From positions 1 through 20,461 of the forward strand of contig CAZVFU010000041.1 in NCBI GenBank assembly GCA_964626595.1: DNA of 20,461 bases. The letters are read 5' to 3'. This DNA comes from JAWLFI01 sp964626595 (GTDB taxonomy: Bacteria > Bacteroidota > Bacteroidia > Chitinophagales > Saprospiraceae). A program made the position numbers and the translations under genes. The notes under the pieces were generated by a model. The model saw nothing but the letters and a program-made list of their open reading frames with translations. It was not told the DNA's origin and searched no databases. Within the stretch, counting starts at the first letter, position 1. Each line of letters opens with the position of its first letter. Below are positions 1 through 6,203 of the stretch, piece after piece.

Positions 1-1280
1 TCGCACCTGCCCGTCAGGCAGCAGATTCAACAGGAGTGGATTTTACGATTTTCCATGGTTCGCCCGATGCACCGAATGTAGATGTTTTTGCGAGAGATGT
101 AGCACAGTTGGCTAGTGATTTAGCCTTTGCAGAGAATACCGATTATATCAATGTACCGGCCGCAGAATATACGGTTGATGTAAAGGCTGCGGGAGCAGAG
201 CCGATTGTAGCCTCCTTTTTAGCGCCATTGACGGGATTTGAAGGTGAAGCAACAACGATTATAGCTTCCGGTTTTTTGGCTCCCGAAATGGGAGAGCCGG
301 CATTCGGGTTGTTTGCGGTTTTGGCAGATGGTACTATTCTTGCGTTACCACAACTAGCGAATACAGCTCGACTACAATTAGTACATAATTCGCCGTCACC
401 TACGGTAGATATATGGGTTAATAATGAGCCATTTGAGACAGACTTTGCCTTCAGAACGGCTACTGCCTATACAGATGTACCAGCCGGTGTTAATTTGAAT
501 GTAGGAGTTGCGCTGGCAGGAAGTACTTCACCAGATGATATCCTTGTTGACTTTGACTTTTTATTAGAGCCCGATGAAACCTATCAAGTGATCGCAAACG
601 GTATCGTTGGCGACATGGATGCACCGTTTAACTTAGAAGTTGTTGCTCCAGCTAGAGAAGCTGCAGAAGCTGGTGGTGTTGATTTTGTCATCTTTCACGG
701 GTCACCTGATGCTCCAGGGGTAGATGTTTTTGCGAGAGGAGTAACTCAGTTGGCAGATAATATTGAGTATACTGGACAAGTAGGATATCTAAATGTTCCT
801 GCTGACGATTATACCCTAGATATTGCTCCTGCTGGATCTCCCGATGTTTTAGTATCCTTTTCTGCCCCACTAAGTGGTTTAGAGGGTGCCGCGGCTACGA
901 TTATGGCTTCTGGGTTTTTAAATCCTGATATGGACGATCCGGGTTTTGGATTGTTTGCGGTGCTTCCCGACGGCACGGTAATTGAGCTACCTGTAGTAAC
1001 TAGTGCAGGTCAAGCTATCAAAGGAGCAATTGCAGTTTTCCCCAATCCGACTACAGATCGGGCAACTTTAAATATTGACTTAGAGGGCGATAATCTGTCT
1101 TCTGTCGATGTTAGCATACGTGACATGAATGGTCGAGTCGTAGCGACACCATTCAATGGCGCACTATTCGCAGGTCGAAACACTATAGATTTACCCGTTG
1201 CTCAATTGTCTAGAGGATTTTATGCGGTTGAAATTTCTACACCAGACGGTGTGGTAACCAAGAAGTTGGTAGTGCAATAG
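1..1280 (+). CDS. Secreted DUF4397-repeat protein with T9SS type A sorting domain, 5'-truncated by window edge
   Basis: The reading frame is open from base 3 to the TAG ending at 1280. A GTG at 36 could be taken as a start, but the frame upstream encodes APARQAADSTG, matching APAREAAEAGG just before the second repeat (about residue 205 counting from that GTG). The gene therefore begins outside the window. Counting from the GTG, residues 1-105 and 217-320 are two copies of one DUF4397-like module, each opening with VDF(T/V)IFHGSPDAP. A divergent module with LVHNSPSPTVDIWV lies between them at about 110-205. Residues from about 333 form a T9SS type A sorting domain (FPNPTTDRATLNI, then DMNGRVV, GRNTIDLP, GFYAVEI and a basic KKLVVQ end). 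By family knowledge, such domains direct export across the outer membrane and surface attachment. The ligand or role of DUF4397 is unknown. A strong terminator follows. Confidence 0.93.
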   Translation, partial: APARQAADSTGVDFTIFHGSPDAPNVDVFARDVAQLASDLAFAENTDYINVPAAEYTVDVKAAGAEPIVASFLAPLTGFEGEATTIIASGFLAPEMGEPAFGLFAVLADGTILALPQLANTARLQLVHNSPSPTVDIWVNNEPFETDFAFRTATAYTDVPAGVNLNVGVALAGSTSPDDILVDFDFLLEPDETYQVIANGIVGDMDAPFNLEVVAPAREAAEAGGVDFVIFHGSPDAPGVDVFARGVTQLADNIEYTGQVGYLNVPADDYTLDIAPAGSPDVLVSFSAPLSGLEGAAATIMASGFLNPDMDDPGFGLFAVLPDGTVIELPVVTSAGQAIKGAIAVFPNPTTDRATLNIDLEGDNLSSVDVSIRDMNGRVVATPFNGALFAGRNTIDLPVAQLSRGFYAVEISTPDGVVTKKLVVQ

Positions 1281-1302
1281 TTTTGTTTGTTGATTGTTTT
1301 AG

Positions 1303-1339
1303 AACCTTCTTGCTCAGTATGGGGCAAGGAGGTTTTTTT
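1303..1339 (+). terminator. Rho-independent terminator after the DUF4397 gene
   Basis: An 11-bp stem is formed by 1303-1313 (AACCTTCTTGC) and 1324-1334 (GCAAGGAGGTT), with one G-U pair and a 10-nt loop. A run of seven T starts within the stem end at 1333. It lies 23 bp after the DUF4397 stop codon and about 105 bp before the next gene, so it separates that gene from the photolyase operon. Confidence 0.88.
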
Positions 1340-1443
1340 ATTTCAGAGCCATAATAAATTATTACTTCTCCGTCATTAATATTAAATGCGGTGGTTTTTT
1401 ATAACAATAGGCGTTTTGATTTGTCTATTTATAAAACAACATT

Positions 1444-2145
1444 ATGGATAGTAAGAAACAAGCAATAGTGGTAGGAGCCACAGGAGGAATAGGCCAGGAA
1501 GTGTCAAAATTACTGCTTCAGGATGGATATGAGGTAACAAATATTTCTCGTTCTGCAGATCATTTACCTGAGGGGGTTCAACATAAATCGGGAGATATTC
1601 TCAAGGAGGATTGGAAAAAACATGATTATCCGGAAAAGGTAGACGCATTAGTCTATTGTCCGGGTTCTATAAACCTCAAGCCTTTTCGATCTTTAAATGT
1701 TAAAGACTTCTCTGATGACTTTCAACTCAATGTTTTGGGAGCAGTAGAGGTCTTGCAGCATTTTCAGAAGGCGCTTAAAAAAGCAGATTCCCCATCAGTT
1801 GTGCTATACTCTACAGTAGCTGTGCAACAGGGAATGCCCTTTCACGCTTCTATTTCAGCGGCTAAGGGTGCCTTAGAAGGCTTAGTGCGTACTTTGGCAT
1901 CAGAGTGGGCGCCAAAAATTCGAATTAATGCAGTTGCGCCCTCCCTGGTAGATACGCCACTCGCTGAAAAACTTCTCAGTTCGGATAGCAAGCGATCCAA
2001 TGCAGATGATCGCCATCCGCTCAAGCGCGTAGGTAAGCCAGAGGACATTGCTCATATGACTCACTTTTTGCTTAGTGATAAGGCTTCATGGATGAGTGGC
2101 CAGGTAGTCGGAGTCGATGGCGGAATGTCGAAATTGCGTGTCTAA
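1444..2145 (+). CDS. SDR-family (short-chain dehydrogenase-like) protein lacking the catalytic Tyr
   Basis: This 233-residue Rossmann-fold protein has the length of a classical SDR. The dinucleotide-binding glycine motif is GATGGIG at residues 11-17. An NAG-like position reads YCPGS near residue 70, the catalytic Ser is probably S123 in YSTVAV, and the C-terminal half has the usual RINAVAPSLVDTPLA and GQVVGVDGG segments. At the active-site YxxxK motif the sequence is ISAAK, with K141 kept and the Tyr replaced by I137. Classical NAD(P)H-dependent carbonyl reduction is therefore doubtful. It may bind a nucleotide cofactor without acting as an ordinary dehydrogenase. The stop at 2143-2145 is followed directly by the ATG of the cryptochrome gene, so it is the first gene of the photolyase operon. 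I recall SDR relatives with this altered motif next to photolyase genes in other bacteria, but could not check this. The fold is sure and the function is not. Confidence 0.9.
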   Translation: MDSKKQAIVVGATGGIGQEVSKLLLQDGYEVTNISRSADHLPEGVQHKSGDILKEDWKKHDYPEKVDALVYCPGSINLKPFRSLNVKDFSDDFQLNVLGAVEVLQHFQKALKKADSPSVVLYSTVAVQQGMPFHASISAAKGALEGLVRTLASEWAPKIRINAVAPSLVDTPLAEKLLSSDSKRSNADDRHPLKRVGKPEDIAHMTHFLLSDKASWMSGQVVGVDGGMSKLRV

Positions 2146-3615
2146 ATGCCGCGCCGGAAGCTCAATGTAGTTTGGTTTAAACGAGACTTAAGAACTCGGG
2201 ATCACAAGCCCTTATCGGAAGCGTTAAAGCACGAACTTCCTGTAATGGGTTTATATATTCATGAGCCCAATATCTGGTCAGACCCTCATTACTCAGACCG
2301 GCATGCCTATTTTGTTGCTGAATCCATTCGAGAACTCAAAGTTAAACTTGAATCCAAAGGGGTGCCATTGCTCTCCTATACGGCCTCTTTCGACGAAATG
2401 TGGAGTTTTTTGAATTCGGTTTTTTCCATTGATCAAGTCTATTCCTATCAAGAAACCGGTCTGAGAAATTCTTATGAGAGAGATAAAAAAGCCGCTAAAT
2501 GGTTTCAATCTCAAGGTGTTCTATGGAACGAATTTCAACAGAATGGAGTCATTCGAGCCATGTCAGATCGAAAGGCCTGGGTTTCTAGTTGGTACAAATT
2601 CATGAGTCGACAACAAGACAATCCGCTCTGGAATGAGGCAAAGGAAGTTCGTTTTCCATATCAGCATCCCCCTTTTGAAGTTTTCCCTTCGAATGAAAAA
2701 CGGATATCATCCCCATATCAAAAAGGGGGAGAAAAGTCAGGCCATGAACTCCTAAAGTCATTTTTAAAGGGACGAGGACAGAGGTACATGAACGCCATAT
2801 CTAAACCGCAGGCTGCAAGAGAACACTGTAGCCGGCTATCTCCGCATATCGCCTGGGGAAACTTGTCGATTCGTCAGGTTTGGCAGTCCTTGCAAAAATC
2901 TCAACTCATAGAGTCGCATGCCTTCCATGCCAAAGCATTTGCATCTCGCTTAAGGTGGCATTGCCATTTCATTCAGAAGTTTGAAATGGAAGACCGCATG
3001 GAATTCGAAAATGTGAATCGAGGGTACGATAAATTAGATCGTCAGTTTGACTTAAGCTTATGGCGAAAATGGTGCCGGGGTCGCACAGGTTTTCCCCTGG
3101 TCGATGCTTGTATGAGGGCATTATATCATACCGGATACCTCAATTTTCGGATGCGAGCCATGGTATTGAGCTTTTGGACGCACCATTTATGGCAAAACTG
3201 GAAACCCGCCGCCGTTTGGTTGGCGCGGCAATTTTTAGATTTTGAGCCCGGTATTCATTATCCTCAAATTCAAATGCAGGCTGGAGTTACGGGCATAAAT
3301 ACGATCCGGATCTATAACCCGACAAAACAATCTGAAGAGCATGATCCAGGAGGTAAGTTCATCAAGAAATGGGTTCCTGAACTTCAGAATGTTCCCGTGG
3401 CTCAAATACACGAGCCGAATCGTATGACCGAAATGGAACAGCAGATGTATAAGTGTATAATAGGTAAAGATTATCCCGGGCCTGTAGTCGATTTGAAATC
3501 TGCCGGGAAATATGCCCGTGACTCGCTTTGGGGCATTAAAAAGAGCAAGCTAGTTAAACAAGAAGGACGACGAATATTGAAAAAATTGACAAATCCAGGA
3601 AGACGCAACGCATGA
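2146..3615 (+). CDS. Divergent cryptochrome/photolyase-family flavoprotein
   Basis: This 489-residue protein has an N-terminal alpha/beta photolyase domain (LNVVWFKRDLRTRDH, about 6-20) that normally carries the antenna cofactor. A C-terminal helical FAD domain follows, recognisable from GRTGFPLVDACMRAL (about 315-330), MRAMVLSFWTHHLW, RIYNPTKQ (388-395) and KKWVPEL. Against E. coli class I photolyase as I remember it, W352 matches W359 of the electron-transfer chain. In the segment after D365, H371 falls where N378 (facing flavin N5) is expected and I375 where the flavin-proximal W382 is expected. The position of the distal Trp (W306) also seems not to be Trp. It could be a photolyase with altered electron transfer, a single-strand-specific or other divergent photolyase-like class, or a photoreceptor. 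It starts directly after the SDR stop, and its TGA overlaps the next ATG by 4 bp. Family membership is certain and the substrate unknown. Confidence 0.93.
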   Translation: MPRRKLNVVWFKRDLRTRDHKPLSEALKHELPVMGLYIHEPNIWSDPHYSDRHAYFVAESIRELKVKLESKGVPLLSYTASFDEMWSFLNSVFSIDQVYSYQETGLRNSYERDKKAAKWFQSQGVLWNEFQQNGVIRAMSDRKAWVSSWYKFMSRQQDNPLWNEAKEVRFPYQHPPFEVFPSNEKRISSPYQKGGEKSGHELLKSFLKGRGQRYMNAISKPQAAREHCSRLSPHIAWGNLSIRQVWQSLQKSQLIESHAFHAKAFASRLRWHCHFIQKFEMEDRMEFENVNRGYDKLDRQFDLSLWRKWCRGRTGFPLVDACMRALYHTGYLNFRMRAMVLSFWTHHLWQNWKPAAVWLARQFLDFEPGIHYPQIQMQAGVTGINTIRIYNPTKQSEEHDPGGKFIKKWVPELQNVPVAQIHEPNRMTEMEQQMYKCIIGKDYPGPVVDLKSAGKYARDSLWGIKKSKLVKQEGRRILKKLTNPGRRNA

Positions 3616-4190
3616 ATTCAAATTGGATCGGTATTGATTACGGTAGTCAAAAAGCGGGCACCACGGTAATTGCTCATTGCCAAAACAGTCAAATAAACTT
3701 CCTGCAGTCTGTTAAAGGGCAATCGGCAGACGATTTTATTTTAAAAACAGTGAAAGAGCATTTTTCATTGATCGATTGTATTTACATTGATGCCCCCTTA
3801 TCCCTTCCTTCTGCCTATTATAATAAAGGTAAAGATTTTATGTATAGAATGGCCGATCGCCAACTTTCAGCCATGTCCCCCATGTTTTTAGGAGGGTTGA
3901 CAGCAAGAGCGATGCGGTTGGCTAAAGAATTAAAAGAAATCGATGTTTCAAGCTATGAAACCTATCCGGCAAGAGTGGAAAGTACCCTCTTAGGTCAATC
4001 TACACCCAAAAAAGTAAAACCTGACCCTAACGCTGTTATTGACTTATTTAAGGCAGCCCATTTTTCGATATCTACAATAAAGAACAGACATCAATACGAT
4101 GCAATTTGGGCCTGGTGGGCTGGATATCGACATAAAAGCCAGACGGCTGAACTCGTTGGTGACCCAAATGAGGGCATTATAATTATATAA
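3612..4190 (+). CDS. DUF429-family protein (predicted RNase H-fold nuclease)
   Basis: This 192-residue protein resembles the DUF429 family, which is predicted to have an RNase H-like fold. Visible hallmarks are WIGIDYGSQKAGTT at the N-terminus (D9), IYIDAPLSLP (D60), a central GGLTARAMRL segment, YETYPAR, and RHQYDAIWAWWAGYRH (D163) followed by GDPNEGIIII. D9, D60 and D163 are plausible acidic metal-binding residues, an inference from motif placement. The ATG lies inside the end of the cryptochrome gene (ATGA overlap), which points to translational coupling. The DUF2256 ATG follows 6 bp after the stop. No biochemical activity is assigned to the family as far as I know. Its place between two photolyase-type genes suggests a role in nucleic-acid damage processing or in the same light-dependent pathway, but that is guesswork. 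Confidence 0.85.
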   Translation: MNSNWIGIDYGSQKAGTTVIAHCQNSQINFLQSVKGQSADDFILKTVKEHFSLIDCIYIDAPLSLPSAYYNKGKDFMYRMADRQLSAMSPMFLGGLTARAMRLAKELKEIDVSSYETYPARVESTLLGQSTPKKVKPDPNAVIDLFKAAHFSISTIKNRHQYDAIWAWWAGYRHKSQTAELVGDPNEGIIII

Positions 4191-4196
4191 CTCCGT

Positions 4197-4343
4197 ATGG
4201 CGCATAAAAAATCACATTTACCACAGAAAAAATGCCCTGTTTGCCATCGCATGTTTAGTTGGCGCAAAAAATGGGAAAAAGACTGGGAACAGGTAAAATA
4301 CTGTTCTGAAAGATGCCGAAGAAATAAAAATAAGGAAAAATGA
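4197..4343 (+). CDS. DUF2256-family mini-protein (zinc finger-like, 48 aa)
   Basis: A 48-residue reading frame starts at ATG 4197 and ends with the TGA at 4341-4343. The product is very basic and has four cysteines in two pairs: C13 and C16 in KKCPVCHRMFSWRKKW, and C36 and C40 in VKYCSERCRR. This is the pattern of DUF2256, a small family expected to bind one zinc ion, and I know it mostly from genes beside cryptochromes and photolyases. It starts 6 bp after the DUF429 stop, and its stop overlaps the ATG of the FeS photolyase (ATGA at 4340-4343), so it is embedded in the operon. The function is unknown; its basic charge would suit nucleic-acid binding or a partner role for one of the photolyases. 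The intact cysteines, good family match and overlap make it a real gene despite its size. Confidence 0.88.
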   Translation: MAHKKSHLPQKKCPVCHRMFSWRKKWEKDWEQVKYCSERCRRNKNKEK

Positions 4344-5869
4344 AAGTCAGACTGATTTTAGGAGACCAACTCAATCAAAAGCATTCTTGGTTTGAACAGG
4401 TGGATGATAACATCATTTACGTGATGTTCGAAATGCGACAGGAAACGGACTATGTGAAGCATCACATTCAAAAGATTGTGGCTTTCTTTCTTGCTATGCG
4501 AAATTTCCGGGACGATCTATCAGATCAGGGGCATCAGTTCATCTACTATACCTTAGACGATGAAAAAAACCAACATGATCTTCACAAAAACTTGCGGCAG
4601 GTGATGTCCGATTGCGATGCCGATAGCTGGGAATACCAATTGCCGGATGAATATAGGTTGGATCAACAATTAATAGACATAGCCCAAAGCGAACCATGGT
4701 CTTGCGAAGCCGTAGATACAGAGCACTTTTATACGAGCAGGGATGATTTTGCTGCCTTTTTTGAGGGGAAGTCAAGTTTTTTGATGGAAAACTTCTACAG
4801 GTATATGCGGAAGCGAGAAGAGGTTCTTTTGGAAGGAGATGATCCGATGGGAGGCGATTGGAATTATGATGCCGAAAACCGCAAAAAGTTTCCCCAAAAA
4901 GAAGATGTTCCCGAAAGTTACTCCCAAACTCGGGATGTCACTGATATGGTGGAGATGATTCGTGAATCTGGCGTCGAAAGCATGGGCTCCATTCAAGCGG
5001 ATCAGTTTTCATGGCCAGTAACTCAAAAAGAGGCTGATGAGGCTCTACAATTTTTTTTAGAGCAACTGTTACCCAAGTTCGGCACCTATCAAGATGCGAT
5101 GACCGAAAGATCTGACTTTTTATTCCATTCGAGACTCTCTTTCTTGATGAATAGTAAAATTTTGAGTCCCAAAAAGGTGGTTGAGAAAACAGAAGCATAT
5201 TTTTTAGAGCATCGGGACAAAATTCAAATTTCGAATGTGGAGGGATTTATTAGGCAAATTTTGGGCTGGCGAGAGTATATGCGCGGTATTTATTGGCACC
5301 AAATGCCCGATTATGCCCAGTTGAATTACTTTGACCAAAACCAGGAGTTGCCTTCTTTTTATTGGACTGGGGAGACCCAGATGAATTGTATGCACCACGC
5401 CATACGAAACTCATTGGAAAATGCTTATGCGCATCACATTCAGCGTTTGATGATTACAGGTAATTTTGCATTATTGGCCGGTGTTAATCCCGATCAAGTG
5501 GACGCCTGGTACCTTGGGGTTTATATCGATGCCATTGAGTGGGTCGAAATGCCAAATACGAGAGGAATGAGTCAATTTGCGGATGGTGGAATAGTAGCGA
5601 CCAAGCCCTATATATCATCAGCGAATTACATACATAAAATGGGCGATTATTGTAAGAATTGCTATTATGATCGCAAGAAGAAAACCGGAGATAAGGCATG
5701 TCCATTCAATTCTTTGTACTGGCATTTTATCGCCGAGCACGAGGATAAACTATCGAACAATTTTAGAATGGGGATGATGTATCGGGTGTGGAATCGCTAC
5801 GATGAGGAGACACAGCGAGATATATTGAATCAGGCCCGACAGTATTTAAATCAAATAGATCAGCTTTAA
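4340..5869 (+). CDS. Iron-sulfur (6-4) photolyase / cryptochrome of the FeS-BCP (PhrB/CryB) class
   Basis: This 509-residue protein matches bacterial [4Fe-4S] cryptochrome/photolyases. Its N-terminus (VRLILGDQLNQKHSWF) is the alpha/beta domain that in characterised members holds 6,7-dimethyl-8-ribityllumazine. The C-terminal helical domain binds FAD and DNA. The four cluster cysteines are C350 (QMNCMHH), C438 and C441 (DYCKNCYYD) and C454 (KACPFN), the same residue numbers I recall for the Agrobacterium (6-4) photolyase PhrB. H365 and H366 (YAHHIQRLMITGNF) match the active-site histidines described for that enzyme, and GRGMSQFADGG-like signature sequence is present as TRGMSQFADGG. The expected reaction is light-driven reversal of pyrimidine (6-4) photoproducts in cytoplasmic DNA. 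Some relatives, such as CryB of Rhodobacter, have regulatory roles. It is the last gene of the five-gene operon and overlaps DUF2256 by 4 bp. Confidence 0.95.
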   Translation: MKVRLILGDQLNQKHSWFEQVDDNIIYVMFEMRQETDYVKHHIQKIVAFFLAMRNFRDDLSDQGHQFIYYTLDDEKNQHDLHKNLRQVMSDCDADSWEYQLPDEYRLDQQLIDIAQSEPWSCEAVDTEHFYTSRDDFAAFFEGKSSFLMENFYRYMRKREEVLLEGDDPMGGDWNYDAENRKKFPQKEDVPESYSQTRDVTDMVEMIRESGVESMGSIQADQFSWPVTQKEADEALQFFLEQLLPKFGTYQDAMTERSDFLFHSRLSFLMNSKILSPKKVVEKTEAYFLEHRDKIQISNVEGFIRQILGWREYMRGIYWHQMPDYAQLNYFDQNQELPSFYWTGETQMNCMHHAIRNSLENAYAHHIQRLMITGNFALLAGVNPDQVDAWYLGVYIDAIEWVEMPNTRGMSQFADGGIVATKPYISSANYIHKMGDYCKNCYYDRKKKTGDKACPFNSLYWHFIAEHEDKLSNNFRMGMMYRVWNRYDEETQRDILNQARQYLNQIDQL

Positions 5870-5880
5870 AGCATTTTTTT

Positions 5881-6031
5881 TGGGGCCTACCCCCGAGGCG
5901 GCATTCGCCGCTTCGGCGGTCGCTACGTTTCGCCACTCTCCGCCAGCTGGCGGATCGGTCCTTCATCCTCGAGGATTCTCGGGATTCGGACTCCCGCGCG
6001 CCTGGGCGCAGCGGGATGGCTTCACATCGCT
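5881..6031 (+). repeat. GC-rich intergenic element, copy A
   Basis: This block of about 150 bp is far richer in G+C than its surroundings. It opens with TGGGGCCTACCCCC and then has a hairpin at 5893-5916 (10-bp stem with one G-U pair, loop ATTC). The core CGCTACGTTTCGC lies at 5921-5933, a perfect 16-bp palindrome TCCGCCAGCTGGCGGA at 5939-5954, and CATCGCT at 6025-6031. The reverse complement of 8772-8909 has the same order of parts, with a 12/13 match in the core. The core-to-end distance is 110 bp here and 109 bp there. It is therefore probably one copy of a dispersed, non-coding family; its function is unknown. Confidence 0.65.
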
Positions 6032-6145
6032 AGTCCAAAAGGCATACAGCAAGAAAAAGACCCCTCATTGAAAGTGACTATATGTAATTTTTGTAAGGTG
6101 AATATCATTCCCGGAGGTTAATTCCGTTGATTTCAAAAAAAACCT

Positions 6146-6153
6146 CACCTTTG
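6146..6153 (+). promoter_or_regulatory. Candidate -7 box upstream of the receptor gene
   Basis: CACCTTTG matches the Bacteroidota -7 consensus TAnnTTTG at five of its six fixed bases. A TTG at 6127-6129, 16 bp upstream, could serve as a short-spaced -33 element. The leader would be about 50-60 nt. This is motif evidence only, and chance matches are common in such DNA. Confidence 0.35.
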
Positions 6154-6203
6154 CACATCTATTTTAAGGATAATTTAGTTGTATAAACAATTATAATAAG
6201 CAT

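Larger units (their letters stand above)
5870..6203. other. Intergenic region between the photolyase operon and the receptor gene
   Basis: These 334 bp hold no convincing gene. A short palindrome and T-run follow the photolyase stop at 5863-5881, then GC-rich element A at 5881-6031. After that comes AT-rich DNA with a weak promoter candidate at 6127-6153 and an untranslated leader of about 50 bp before the receptor start. A 63-codon frame across the GC-rich part looks like a by-product of base composition. Confidence 0.7.

Noticed and set aside
1416..1423. TTGATTTG as -7 box of the photolyase operon
   Set aside because: It deviates from TAnnTTTG at the A and has no well-spaced -33 element; the 1340-1443 region must contain a promoter, but I cannot point to it with confidence.
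4539..5705. Several antisense frames of 60-90 codons within the FeS photolyase gene
   Set aside because: They mirror the coding strand of a confident gene, lack family features, and their lengths are expected by chance.
5863..5881. GCTTTAAAGC palindrome followed by eight T as terminator of the photolyase operon
   Set aside because: Folding as a hairpin leaves only about three base pairs once a loop is allowed, too weak to call, although the T-run is suggestive.
5880..6071. 63-codon plus-strand frame across GC-rich element A
   Set aside because: Its composition (Ala, Pro, Arg-rich) follows from the GC-rich element, there is no family resemblance, and it covers the hairpin and palindromes; best explained as a chance open frame.
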